Positions 1 through 10,083 of a DNA stretch of 64,000 nucleotides are shown one piece after another. The translations under genes and the position numbers were made by a program. The notes beneath the pieces were generated by a model. That model did no database searches and had not been told where the DNA came from. It was given only the letters and a program-made list of their open reading frames with translations. The stretch spans positions 1-64,000 of the forward strand of contig NZ_QQNH01000009.1 in the NCBI RefSeq assembly GCF_003345525.1, given 5' to 3'. The stretch comes from Pelagibacterium lacus (GTDB lineage: Bacteria; Pseudomonadota; Alphaproteobacteria; Rhizobiales; Devosiaceae). Each line of letters starts with the position of its first letter. Positions within the stretch are counted from its first letter, which is position 1.

Positions 1-75
1 CCGGCGCTCGATACCCCCAACATCAAGTGGCCTGGTTTTGCGCCGCCCAATGGCCGACTTTTACCCCGCCGTTGA
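1..75 (+). CDS. 3' end of an unidentified gene, cut by the window edge
   Basis: An open frame enters from the left edge and closes with TGA at 73-75. Only 24 residues are visible, with a basic end (GRLLPRR). The next small gene begins 3 bp later on the same strand, so this is probably the end of another gene in the same compact string that leads into the integrase. Too little remains to recognise a family. Confidence 0.35.
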   Translation, partial: PALDTPNIKWPGFAPPNGRLLPRR

Positions 76-78
76 CAC

Positions 79-180
79 ATGAGCGTTCTGGTCCGTTTCC
101 TTTTGCTGTGTGGCATCATTTCCGTGGGCCTGGGCGTCTACGGTGTCTTGGATGCCATAGTGGCCGCGCTGAGGTGGTGA
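79..180 (+). CDS. 33-aa single-pass membrane peptide
   Basis: ATG at 79 to TGA at 178 gives 33 residues. One hydrophobic stretch (residues about 5-27, beginning VRFLLLCGIISVGLG) would span the membrane once; the peptide ends ALRW. It starts 3 bp after the upstream stop and ends 1 bp before the next ATG, a packing typical of phage or island operons. No family recognised. It could be chance, but the spacing and hydrophobicity argue for a real gene. Confidence 0.4.
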   Translation: MSVLVRFLLLCGIISVGLGVYGVLDAIVAALRW

Positions 181-181
181 G

Positions 182-448
182 ATGAGCCGGCGTCCGCCAA
201 CTTTTCCAAGCGATACGTGGCCTCCCCGCATGCTGGCCGACATGGCCGCTGCATTCTGCGGGGAGCGTCACGTTGAGGACTTCCTGGAGCGTGTTGGCAC
301 CGATTATCCACAACCGCGCGTGATTGAATCGCAGCGCCGGAAATTTTGGTATCGTGTCGACTTGGAAAAGGCGCTCGGCATTTCCGCCGCGCCCAGCGGC
401 ATGGGGGCTCGGTTCCGTGAAAAGGTCGGGGAAATCCGGAGTGGTTGA
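182..448 (+). CDS. Putative excisionase / AlpA-type small DNA-binding protein
   Basis: 88 residues, ATG at 182 preceded by GGTGGTGAG. The middle part (about residues 17-68: an alpha-helical MLADMAAAFCGE segment, a VGTDYPQP turn, then RRKFWYRVDLEKAL) has the layout of the MerR/AlpA-like winged helix found in small proteins coded just upstream of tyrosine integrases. The last codons overlap the GTG start of the integrase by 8 bp, indicating translational coupling. By position it is the likely recombination directionality factor; the family call rests on pattern and context, not on a diagnostic motif. Confidence 0.5.
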   Translation: MSRRPPTFPSDTWPPRMLADMAAAFCGERHVEDFLERVGTDYPQPRVIESQRRKFWYRVDLEKALGISAAPSGMGARFREKVGEIRSG

Positions 449-1733
449 GCTCCCGAGATACGTGCACAGGGTCACGAAGATACGGAAAGGCAAGGAGCCC
501 GCCGAGTACTATTTCTACACGAGGCACCGAAATACACCGGAGGCTTGGCCTTCGTTGCCCTTGCCTTACCCTTTGGCGCCCACGTTTGCGGCGGCAATCG
601 AGATTTGCGGCTTTCTAGCCAAAGAAGAAGACAGTTTTTTCCTGCATGGTGCTGCCCTACCGAGCCACAAAGATGCGGAGTTCTGGGACAAGGCACATAA
701 AATCCACGCTGCCTGGCTGCGTCGCCAGCACGAAGATGCGAAAGACTTCACCGCGCTGGTCGACAAATTTAATGACGACGCCAACCCGGTGTGGACTTCC
801 CTCGCCCCCTCGACGCGCCGCGGCTACGAACGGTCTGGCGAGATGATCAAAGCCGCCTGGGCTTTTGATCTGCCAGAGGAACTCACCACCGTGGACGCAC
901 AGCAGGCGATTGATGCGCTGGGAGACACCCCAGCGACTGCCAACCAGTTTCGCGCCTATCTGTCCCGCCTGATGGGCTGGGGAATCCCGCGCGGCTTCTG
1001 CACGTCGAACCCCGTCCAGTTCACCGAGAAGATCCCCGGCGGCGAGCCCTGGTCACCGTGGCCGGAATGGGCTTTCGACATTCTGTTCGAGCATGCTCCA
1101 TTCAACATGCTCCTACCGGCCGTGTCAGCCTACTTCACCGGGCAGCGGCAGAGCGATGTCTTGCGGATGTCCAGAATGAAGGCTGATGAAGGCGTCATCT
1201 CGGTAACGGCCCAAAAGACCGGTGAGACCGTGTGGATACCAGTCCATTCTCAATATCGCCCGTGGTTGACCCGGGCCGAGCAAATGTACGTTGCCGCCAA
1301 TGAACAGCGCGCAGCTGGAGGACGGGCTGCCGTGGTGAGCGGAGCCCTGCACCTAGGGGTCAAGGGACTGCCTTATCAAACTGCTGATGGGTTCAGATCA
1401 GAGTGGCAGCGCATGATGAGCGGCAAGCCTTTCGAACGGTTCCGCGAGGAGCGGATCGTATTTCATGGCCTACGTAAGAATGCGGTGATTAATCTGCTGG
1501 AGGTGGGATGCACCGAGGCGGAGGTGGGCTCGATCACGAACATGAGCCCGGAGATGGTGCGCCACTACGGGCGAGACGTTCAAAAACGCCGACTCGCGGT
1601 GAATGCGATGCGCCGGCTTGAGGAGAACTGGTCCACTGTGGCGCCCTCGTTTCTGGAACAGGAACAGAACGCGAATTGGAAACCATCTACTCGGATTGGA
1701 AACCGGTGGGAGAGGAGCCACAAAGAAAAGTAG
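441..1733 (+). CDS. Tyrosine-type site-specific integrase
   Basis: 430 residues from GTG at 441, chosen because it overlaps the upstream stop and follows a purine-rich GGGGAAA; an earlier open frame from 324 lies inside the upstream gene. A SAM-like core-binding region spans about 110-210 and the catalytic domain about 215-400. Visible catalytic residues are Arg in TGQRQSD, Lys in TAQKTGE, His and Arg in FHGLRKN, and the nucleophile Tyr at about 376 in MVRHYGRD. The usual second His is Asn (ITNMSPEM). It points at, and ends 28 bp from, the 3' end of tRNA-Lys, the usual arrangement for an integrase beside its attachment site. It would catalyse integration and, with the upstream factor, excision of an element lying to the left. 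Confidence 0.9.
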   Translation: MVELPRYVHRVTKIRKGKEPAEYYFYTRHRNTPEAWPSLPLPYPLAPTFAAAIEICGFLAKEEDSFFLHGAALPSHKDAEFWDKAHKIHAAWLRRQHEDAKDFTALVDKFNDDANPVWTSLAPSTRRGYERSGEMIKAAWAFDLPEELTTVDAQQAIDALGDTPATANQFRAYLSRLMGWGIPRGFCTSNPVQFTEKIPGGEPWSPWPEWAFDILFEHAPFNMLLPAVSAYFTGQRQSDVLRMSRMKADEGVISVTAQKTGETVWIPVHSQYRPWLTRAEQMYVAANEQRAAGGRAAVVSGALHLGVKGLPYQTADGFRSEWQRMMSGKPFERFREERIVFHGLRKNAVINLLEVGCTEAEVGSITNMSPEMVRHYGRDVQKRRLAVNAMRRLEENWSTVAPSFLEQEQNANWKPSTRIGNRWERSHKEK

Positions 1734-1761
1734 CAGAATCCCCCGGATTTCCTAGAGTTTT

Positions 1762-1837
<76 letters not shown>

Positions 1838-1936
1838 ACGAGACCCGGCCGCGCGCTGTGCGCCGCCGGAATTGCGCCTCTCTATCAAAGGCTCGGGATG
1901 CTGTCCACCCATCTTGTCGCAATAATTGCGGGTCGT

Positions 1937-2548
1937 TTAGGAGAAGGGATTCTCGCTCGTCCCCAGATAGGCCTTGTCGCCCCAAAGCCTTTCGAGGGCC
2001 GGGTCGCGGCGGCACCCAATCCGATAGGCCTCATAGCGCGCCGGGTTCTTGATGTGGAAATCCTGATGATACTCCTCGGCTGCATAGAACAGCGCCGCAT
2101 CCTTGATTTCCGTCACGATCGCATAACCGCTCTCCTCGGCGATCGCCGCCCTGCTGGCCTCGGCGATGTCGCGCTGCTCCTCGGTCAGGGCAAAGATCGC
2201 CGGGCGATAGGACGGCCCCATGTCACAGAACTGGCCGCGCCCTTCGGTGGGATCGGTGGTGTGCCAATAAACCGTCAGCAATTGCTCATAGGAGACGATC
2301 TCGGGATCGTATTCGATCTCGACCACTTCGTAATGGCCGGTATCGGAGTAGACCACCTGCTCATAGCTGGGATTTGGCACATGCCCGCCGGCCAAGCCCG
2401 ATAGGGTGGAGGTGACGCCTTCGACCTTGTCGAAATTGGCCTCCACGCTCCAGAAGCACCCGCCGGCAAAGAGAGCCGTCGCGGCATTGGCCGGCAGCGC
2501 CATGAGCGCGAGCGCGGTGGCCGATACGGCGATGAAGGAGCGTTTCAT
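1937..2548 (-). CDS. msrA: Peptide-methionine (S)-S-oxide reductase MsrA, exported form
   Basis: Reduces methionine-S-sulfoxide in proteins. 203 residues from ATG at 2548, preceded by GGGAGG. Residues 1-22 are a signal peptide (KR, then FIAVSATALALMALPANA), so the enzyme acts in the periplasm, unlike most cytoplasmic MsrA. The catalytic motif GCFWSVE places the nucleophilic Cys at 31, and a second Cys in YRIGCRRD near the C-terminus can act as resolving cysteine. Conserved GHYEVVEIEYDP and YHQDF segments confirm the family. Single gene with its own upstream region; tRNA-Lys follows it. Confidence 0.95.
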   Translation of the reverse strand: MKRSFIAVSATALALMALPANAATALFAGGCFWSVEANFDKVEGVTSTLSGLAGGHVPNPSYEQVVYSDTGHYEVVEIEYDPEIVSYEQLLTVYWHTTDPTEGRGQFCDMGPSYRPAIFALTEEQRDIAEASRAAIAEESGYAIVTEIKDAALFYAAEEYHQDFHIKNPARYEAYRIGCRRDPALERLWGDKAYLGTSENPFS

Positions 2549-2725
2549 CACAACCTCCCGGTTTGGCCTCCAGATGAAACCCGCCGCGCCGCGTCCGCAA
2601 ATCAAACCGGCGTGATGGGAGCCCCGAAGCTGCAATTGCAATTGATGCGATAAGACACTGGAAACGATTCAGGAGTAGCTTCCCTTGGTGACTATGGGCG
2701 CCTATGCCCTCCGGGGACGCCATTC

Positions 2726-3571
2726 TTGCCAATACATCGTCAGTCCTCTGATTTAGCCTTGTCGCGCCTTGCGCTGGCCACGGCCTATTGGCTGCGGCCC
2801 CGGCGCATCCGGCACGTTCCACCGCTGCTGGCCCGGATCATTCGCGATCGCCTCGTGACGCCGCAGCCGGTTCCGTGCAGCGAGAAGATCCAGTCCTCCC
2901 CCCCGGGCCTCGCCGGCCTTGCGCGCGATCTCAGCACCCCGGTGGTCCTCGCCGCCATGCAGCGGGGCTTTTATGCCCAGGGCCATTGGGGCAGCCTTAA
3001 ATGGTGGTCGCCGCCCGATCGCGCCATCATGCGCCTCTCGGACGTGCATATCGCCAAGCGCTTCCGCCGCACCATGCGCCAGACCGGGATGCACATCGCC
3101 ATCGACACCGATTTCGCCGGCGTCCTCGAAGGCTGTGCCGCCCCGCGCCGCAACGGGCTCAATCTCACCTGGCTCACCCCCGGGGCGCAGGCGCTCTACC
3201 AGCGGCTGCACGATGAGGGCCACGCCCATTCGGTCGAGGTCTTCGAGGACGGCCAGCTGGTCGGCGGCGTCTTCGGGGTCACGGCCGGGCCGGTCTTTTC
3301 GGCCCTTTCCATGTTCCACACCGTCGACAATGGCTCCAAATTCGCCATTGTCAGTTTGTATCACCATCTGGCCGACGCCGGCTTTGCCGCGGTCGACCAC
3401 CAGATCATCTCGCCCTGGGTCGAGGCCCTGGGTGGCATCACCTTGCCCCGCGCCAGCTATGAGGAATTCCTCGCGACCACCCCGGCGGGAGATGCGCGCA
3501 CGGGCAAATGGCAGGCCCGGTTCACCCTGGCCGAGACCGCCGGCTGGTCGCCATCGGGCGATCCCGCCTGA
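2726..3571 (+). CDS. aat: Leucyl/phenylalanyl-tRNA-protein transferase (Aat) family, divergent
   Basis: 281 residues; the open frame offers TTG at 2726, so the start is uncertain. Residues about 70-255 match the Aat fold: KWWSPPDRAI (92-101), KRFRRTMRQT (111-120), VGGVFGVTAG (179-188) and VDHQ (223-226), which retains the Gln used by Aat for peptide-bond transfer. The family signature GESMF, whose Glu is functionally important in E. coli Aat, is here ALSMF (193-197). About 70 extra residues precede the domain. It may still tag N-terminal Lys/Arg proteins with Leu/Phe for ClpS-ClpAP, or be a paralogue with another acceptor. It ends convergently with leuA across a shared terminator. Confidence 0.7.
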   Translation: MPIHRQSSDLALSRLALATAYWLRPRRIRHVPPLLARIIRDRLVTPQPVPCSEKIQSSPPGLAGLARDLSTPVVLAAMQRGFYAQGHWGSLKWWSPPDRAIMRLSDVHIAKRFRRTMRQTGMHIAIDTDFAGVLEGCAAPRRNGLNLTWLTPGAQALYQRLHDEGHAHSVEVFEDGQLVGGVFGVTAGPVFSALSMFHTVDNGSKFAIVSLYHHLADAGFAAVDHQIISPWVEALGGITLPRASYEEFLATTPAGDARTGKWQARFTLAETAGWSPSGDPA

Positions 3572-3586
3572 CCCTCCGCATGTAGC

Positions 3587-3614
3587 AAAAAGGCCGCCCG
3601 AAAGCGGCCTTTTT
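3587..3614. terminator. Bidirectional terminator between aat and leuA
   Basis: Perfect 11-bp stem (AAAAAGGCCGC / GCGGCCTTTTT) around a 6-nt loop, with A-tract and T-tract on opposite sides, so it can stop transcription from both convergent genes. Confidence 0.9.
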
Positions 3615-3622
3615 CGTACTGC

Positions 3623-5176
<1,554 letters not shown>

Positions 5177-5221
5177 GTTGTCTTTCCCTACTCGGCCCCT
5201 GCGCAAAAATGGATCGGAATG

Positions 5222-5315
5222 CGGCAGTCGCGACCGGACAGTATCGATGTTCGGTGGTGTGGCACTATCCCCTGACGACCCGTTCGCTGCAAGGCGAACT
5301 GCCGGTGATCAGGGG
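5222..5315 (-). promoter_or_regulatory. Putative leuA attenuator with competing hairpins
   Basis: On the minus-strand transcript the leader stop codon lies inside CCCCTGA (5309-5315), which pairs with TCAGGGG (5269-5275) and encloses a hairpin GTTCGC/GCGAAC (5282-5287, 5294-5299). The segment at 5294-5304 can instead pair with 5222-5231 (CGGCAGT with ACTGCCG). These exclusive pairings, starting right at the leader stop, are what ribosome-stalling attenuation needs. No strong U-tract terminator is seen; the nearest is five U at 5205-5209, so the exact mechanism is open. Confidence 0.5.
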
Positions 5316-5437
5316 CTGATAAGGAGAAGGAGGAGCGTGGCAGAGAACAACAGGCCCGTACCCAGAACGAGACGAGCCCGCAAAGCCTTCTGCTTGCTGG
5401 CGGCTATGGCGACGGCGCGGTTAGGACTGCGGCGCAT
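5309..5437 (-). CDS. leuA leader peptide (putative LeuL)
   Basis: 42 codons on the minus strand from ATG 5437 to TGA 5309-5311, too short for routine calling. The C-terminal part carries LL, then five consecutive leucine codons (CTC CTC CTT CTC CTT) eight codons from the stop, followed at once by the hairpins of the attenuator. An AAGGTCAAGG stretch upstream can act as ribosome site. Leader-peptide attenuation of leuA is known in alphaproteobacteria. Alternative: a small membrane peptide, since residues about 23-41 are hydrophobic; the placement between promoter and leuA favours a regulatory role. Confidence 0.6.
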   Translation of the reverse strand: MRRSPNRAVAIAASKQKALRARLVLGTGLLFSATLLLLLISP

Positions 5438-5457
5438 CGATACGGCCTTGACCTTCT

Positions 5458-5485
5458 GTTCTACAACACGATTACAATGAGCCAA
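5458..5485 (-). promoter_or_regulatory. Candidate leuA promoter
   Basis: Minus strand TTGGCT, 16 nt, TAGAAC, placed about 20 bp before the leader-peptide ATG. A perfect 12-bp palindrome GGGTTGCAACCC (5494-5505) lies just upstream of the -35 and also contains TTGCAA, an alternative -35. Assigned by eye only. Confidence 0.35.
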
Positions 5486-5574
5486 TTATGTCAGGGTTGC
5501 AACCCCTTTTGCCTGGACGCCGTAGGAGAAAAATTGCGTCTTCCTGGCGATTTCAGCCCTGTGGGAGGACAAAA

Positions 5575-6468
5575 CTACTCATCGAGATCGATCATGCCCT
5601 CGGCAAGCACCACTGCGGCCCCGCCGATCCCCGCATGGCGGAGCTGCCCCTGATCGATATTGAACTGGATTCCGATCTCGCTGGGCCGTCCCATCTCGCG
5701 GCCCTGGCGCACCCGCGCGGCGTGATGGCCGTCCCCATAGCCGCCCTGCTCGGCCAGCAGCCCGATCAGCGCCGCGGCGGCGGAGCCGGTGGCCGGGTCC
5801 TCCCCGACCCCCAGGCCTATCCCGAACATGCGCGCCGCGTAGTCGTTGTTGCGCTCATTGGGCGTGGCGGTGAAGACATAGGCCGCGTTGTGATCGCCGG
5901 GGAAGGTCTGGTCCCATCCGCGCCGTTCCAGCGTGATGGCCTCGAGGGCACGGGCGTCGCGGACCGGCACCAGATAGAATGGCAATCCGGCCGAATACCG
6001 CCCCGGCATCATGCCGTTGCAGCCGATATCGGATTCGACGAGCCCGAACCGGGCCGCCACCTGGGCGTTGTGCGGCACGTCGGCGACCTTGGCCGGAAGG
6101 TGCGGCAGCGAGAACTTGGCTTCACCGGTCCTCTTGTCCACCCGCTCCATCACCGCCGTCACCTGCCCGACGCCCAGTTCCAGGCGCACGGCGCTGAGCC
6201 TGCTTTGCAGCCCCAGAAGCACCGCCGCGCCGATGGTCGGGTGGCCCGCGAACGGCAATTCGGTGGTCGGGGTGAAAATCCGCAGGGCCGCCGCGTGGCG
6301 CTCATTCTGCGGCGCGAGCACGAACACGGTTTCCGAGAGGTTGAATTCCCGGGCGATGGTCTGCATCCGCGCGCCGGACAATTCGTCGGCCTTGAGCACC
6401 ACGGCCAGGGGGTTCCCGCACAGGCGGTCACGGGTGAAGACGTCGAGAAGATAGTAAGGAAGCTTCAT
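5575..6468 (-). CDS. PhzF-family isomerase-like protein
   Basis: 297 residues from ATG 6468. Matches the PhzF/diaminopimelate-epimerase fold: N-terminal DVFTRDRLCGNPLAVV, acid Glu at about 46 in FNLSETVFV (equivalent to PhzF Glu45), FAGHPTIGAA, and a second-lobe EDPATGSAAAAL. The retained glutamate suggests it is catalytic, but substrates of non-phenazine members are mostly unknown and nothing nearby suggests phenazine synthesis. It follows ilvC on the same strand but is separated from it by a terminator hairpin, so it is probably transcribed independently. Confidence 0.85.
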   Translation of the reverse strand: MKLPYYLLDVFTRDRLCGNPLAVVLKADELSGARMQTIAREFNLSETVFVLAPQNERHAAALRIFTPTTELPFAGHPTIGAAVLLGLQSRLSAVRLELGVGQVTAVMERVDKRTGEAKFSLPHLPAKVADVPHNAQVAARFGLVESDIGCNGMMPGRYSAGLPFYLVPVRDARALEAITLERRGWDQTFPGDHNAAYVFTATPNERNNDYAARMFGIGLGVGEDPATGSAAAALIGLLAEQGGYGDGHHAARVRQGREMGRPSEIGIQFNIDQGQLRHAGIGGAAVVLAEGMIDLDE

Positions 6469-6551
6469 GGGCCCTGTGTCCGCCAACGCCATCGATCGGC
6501 GATGTCTAGCACACCTGCCCTGCTCCTGGCACCCATCGCGGCCACGAAACA

Positions 6552-6579
6552 AAACGGCCCGCGCAGAGGCGGGCCGTTT
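6552..6579 (-). terminator. ilvC terminator
   Basis: Stem AAACGGCCCGC / GCGGGCCGTTT with a 6-nt loop, 24 bp past the ilvC stop. Confidence 0.8.
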
Positions 6580-6602
6580 CAGGGTCTGGCAACCGGAAGG
6601 GG

Positions 6603-7658
<1,056 letters not shown>

Positions 7659-8342
7659 CTATGCTCCGTAGAGCGTGAAAAACTGTTCCCGCGCCCGCCG
7701 GGCCTGGGTGGCGATCGCCTCTTCGGTCGGCCGCCTCTGCTCGCCCAGCAGCATGCGAATCTGCGTGTCGCGCACCACGAGGCCGAAAAAGGTCCGGAAG
7801 GCCTGGTCCGAATCCTCGAACCTCAGCAGTCCGGCCTCGCGCGCGGCCTCCAGCAGCGGCTTGCACCGCTTGGACATGCCGATGGGGCCGTTCTCTAGGA
7901 CGATGCGGCCCAGATTGCGCTTTTCCTGCCCCGCATGGCTCACCGCCAACCGGTTGAGCGCCACCGAGATGTCGCCGGTCAGGACGCTCAGCCAGTCGCG
8001 CCCGAATTTTTCGAGCGCGATGGCCAGGGTGCGGCCGTCCAGGCTTTCCCGGTCCACCGGAACCATGCGAACCTTGGAGGCCTGCCACTGCACGGTGGCG
8101 GTCAGCAGCCCGTCCCGGTCGCCAAACCATTTGTAGAGCGTTTCCTTGGAACAACTGGCCCGGCGGGCGACGCCCGTCATGGTCAGCCCGTCCCCACCAT
8201 GCACGAGAAGGGCAAGCGCCGCGTCGAGCACGTCTTTCTGGCGGTCGGTGAGCGTATCGTCGCTGATCGTCAGGGTTGGCGGAGCCAAGGTGGCATCTCT
8301 TCGGTCTGTGGTGTAGAACAGCGCTTCGGCATCCTTCCGCAC
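7659..8342 (-). CDS. TetR/AcrR-family transcriptional regulator
   Basis: 227 residues. The HTH occupies about residues 32-82: TDRQKDVLDAALALLVHGG, then LTMTGVARRASCSKETLYKWFGDRDGLL, with the typical recognition-helix SKETLYKWF. The C-terminal ligand domain is that of an unassigned TetR subgroup. About 30 nt of N-terminal extension precede the usual start. A perfect 14-bp palindrome overlaps its own -10, suggesting autoregulation; the divergent secreted protein at 8483 and the downstream ilvC are the other candidate targets. Confidence 0.9.
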   Translation of the reverse strand: MRKDAEALFYTTDRRDATLAPPTLTISDDTLTDRQKDVLDAALALLVHGGDGLTMTGVARRASCSKETLYKWFGDRDGLLTATVQWQASKVRMVPVDRESLDGRTLAIALEKFGRDWLSVLTGDISVALNRLAVSHAGQEKRNLGRIVLENGPIGMSKRCKPLLEAAREAGLLRFEDSDQAFRTFFGLVVRDTQIRMLLGEQRRPTEEAIATQARRAREQFFTLYGA

Positions 8343-8369
8343 TGGCGGGCGGATGCCCTTGAACGCGGC

Positions 8370-8400
8370 GTACCGTACGGTACGGTTCGGTATATTTCAA
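8370..8400 (-). promoter_or_regulatory. TetR-gene promoter with overlapping palindromic operator
   Basis: Minus strand TTGAAA (8395-8400), 17-nt spacer, TACGGT (8372-8377). The -10 lies inside the perfect palindrome GTACCGTACGGTAC (8370-8383), which is followed by two more TNCGG units at 5-bp steps up to 8390. Position and symmetry fit a TetR dimer repressing its own promoter. Confidence 0.55.
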
Positions 8401-8482
8401 GCCCGATTTTGCGCGCCGCCGCCGTCATAGATTCGGCATTGTTGCGTTCGAAGCTGGGGCAAATCGTCGTCCGAGGCTTCTC

Positions 8483-8887
8483 ATGCACAAATTGCCGCTC
8501 GCCCTGTCCGCTGCCCTCATCCTCTCCACCCTGCCCGCCGCAGCGCAGGAGGACATTACCTTCGCCCCCATGATCGGCGACTCGCTCACCGAACGGTTCT
8601 GGGTCCAGCCCCAGGAGGATTTCGGCCTGCCCGGATCGATGATCCTTTTCCTTTCGGAAGGCACCATGCTCCAGGACTCCTGCTGGGAAACCTATCGCCT
8701 TTCCAATTGGCAGATGACCGGCGACGATTCCCTGAGCTGGGTCGAGGACACCATGACCATCGAGGCCGATATCGTCGAGCTCAACGAGGCCGAACTGATC
8801 CTCGCCCTCCATCTGGGCGAGGAGACCGTCGAGAAGCGCTATACGGTCGCCCCCGTCCCCTATGTCTGCCCCGACATGCCGCGCTGA
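8483..8887 (+). CDS. Secreted protein of unknown function
   Basis: 134 residues. The first 21 form a clear signal peptide (MHK, then LPLALSAALILSTLPAAA before QED). The mature part is small, acidic and beta-rich in appearance, with two cysteines (DSCWETY and YVCPDM) that could form a disulfide in the periplasm. No family recognised. It is divergent from the TetR gene and shares its operator region, and ends at a bidirectional terminator facing rpsI. Confidence 0.75.
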   Translation: MHKLPLALSAALILSTLPAAAQEDITFAPMIGDSLTERFWVQPQEDFGLPGSMILFLSEGTMLQDSCWETYRLSNWQMTGDDSLSWVEDTMTIEADIVELNEAELILALHLGEETVEKRYTVAPVPYVCPDMPR

Positions 8888-8910
8888 CCGAATCGGGCGT
8901 TTCCAAACGA

Positions 8911-8942
8911 AAAAAGGGCCGCCCCGAAGGACGGCCCTTTTC
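8911..8942. terminator. Bidirectional terminator between 8483 gene and rpsI
   Basis: Stem AAAAGGGCCG / CGGCCCTTTT with A-tract and T-tract on either side, lying between two convergent genes. Confidence 0.9.
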
Positions 8943-8962
8943 GATATGCGAAACCAGAACGC

Positions 8963-9442
8963 TCAGCGCTTGGAGAACTGGAAGGAGCGGCGAGCCTTGG
9001 CCCGGCCATACTTCTTGCGTTCCACCACGCGGCTGTCGCGGGTGAGGAAACCACCCTTCTTGAGCACGCTGCGCAGTTCGGGCTCGTAATGGGTCAGCGC
9101 CTGGGAGATGCCGTGGCGAACCGCACCGGCCTGGCCGGAGAGGCCGCCGCCGGCCACCGTGGCGATCACGTCGTACTGGTCGACGCGCTCGGCCGCGACG
9201 ATCGGCTGCTGCAGGATCATCTGCAGGACCGGACGGGCGAAATAGGCGGTGAATTCCTTGCCGTTGACGGTGATCTTGCCCGAACCGGGCTTTACCCACA
9301 CGCGGGCCACGGCGTCCTTGCGCTTGCCGGTGGCATAGGCGCGGCCATAGGTGTCGAGCTTCTGGGTGTAGACCGGCGCGTCATTGGCGACGGCGTCGGT
9401 TGCCGTGCCCAGGTCTTCGAGGGAATTGATGATCTCGGACAT
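8963..9442 (-). CDS. rpsI: 30S ribosomal protein S9
   Basis: 159 residues. An alphaproteobacterial N-terminal extension (about 30 residues) precedes the S9 core, which starts at about [15 protein letters not shown] and ends with the conserved RSFQFSKR tail that reaches the P-site t[18 protein letters not shown] is the family signature. The start lies 1 bp after the rplM stop, the universal rplM-rpsI operon. Confidence 0.98.
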   Translation of the reverse strand: MSEIINSLEDLGTATDAVANDAPVYTQKLDTYGRAYATGKRKDAVARVWVKPGSGKITVNGKEFTAYFARPVLQMILQQPIVAAERVDQYDVIATVAGGGLSGQAGAVRHGISQALTHYEPELRSVLKKGGFLTRDSRVVERKKYGRAKARRSFQFSKR

Positions 9443-9443
9443 A

Positions 9444-9908
9444 TTACTTCACCCTCACATTCTTGGTGTTGAGCGCTGCAACATCGAGGGCTTCGGGCTG
9501 CTGGGCTTCATGGGGATGCTCGGAGCCGGCGAAGACGCGCAGGTTCTTGAGCTGGGCGCGGGTCAGCGGGCCGCCCGGCATCATGCGGCGCACGGCATTT
9601 TCCACGACGCGCTCGGGGAAACGGCCCTCGAGCATCTCGCGCATGGTGCGGTCCTTGATGCCGCCGGGATAGCCGGTGTGCCAGTAGAAGCGCTTGTCGT
9701 CGAGCTTCTTGCCGGTGAACTTCACCTTGTCGGCATTGATGACGATGACGTTGTCGCCCATGTCCTGGTTGGGGGTGAAGGTCGGCAGGTGCTTGCCGCG
9801 CAGACGGGTCGCGATGATCGCCGCGAGGCGACCGACGACGAGGCCCTCGGCGTCGATCAAAACCCACTTCTTCTCGATCTCGCCAGCCTTGGCCGAGTAG
9901 GTTTTCAT
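9444..9908 (-). CDS. rplM: 50S ribosomal protein L13
   Basis: 154 residues; signature segments [15 protein letters not shown] near the N-terminus and [21 protein letters not shown] identify L13, an early-assembling 23S rRNA-binding protein. First gene of the rplM-rpsI operon, with a good sigma-70-type promoter about 95 bp upstream and a GC-rich hairpin in the leader. Confidence 0.98.
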   Translation of the reverse strand: MKTYSAKAGEIEKKWVLIDAEGLVVGRLAAIIATRLRGKHLPTFTPNQDMGDNVIVINADKVKFTGKKLDDKRFYWHTGYPGGIKDRTMREMLEGRFPERVVENAVRRMMPGGPLTRAQLKNLRVFAGSEHPHEAQQPEALDVAALNTKNVRVK

Positions 9909-9943
9909 TGCTTGGTTCCTTGACAGATCTCTTGTGCGAACAC

Positions 9944-9961
9944 GCCGCCGAAACCGGCGGC
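9944..9961 (-). promoter_or_regulatory. Hairpin in the rplM 5' leader
   Basis: Perfect 7-bp stem GCCGCCG / CGGCGGC around a 4-nt loop between the rplM promoter and start codon. It could be a target for autogenous control, as ribosomal leaders often are, but no known L13-leader consensus is claimed. Confidence 0.35.
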
Positions 9962-10003
9962 TGTTCCCAGGCCGTCCCTTGCGGTTCGACCAATTCGACG
10001 CGC

Positions 10004-10032
10004 GTCTTACAGGCGGATTCGATTGCCGTCAA
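10004..10032 (-). promoter_or_regulatory. rplM-rpsI promoter
   Basis: Minus strand TTGACG, 17 nt, TAAGAC: a near-consensus alphaproteobacterial housekeeping promoter about 95 bp before rplM. Confidence 0.7.
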
Positions 10033-10083
10033 GCGCCAAGTAAAAGCTATTTAAAAACAGCACTTTACGACTGCGGTATAATA

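Noticed and set aside
5494-5505. Perfect palindrome GGGTTGCAACCC as an operator for leuA
   Set aside because: Suggestive place upstream of the promoter, but a 12-bp palindrome alone is weak evidence and no regulator is indicated; noted in the promoter entry only.
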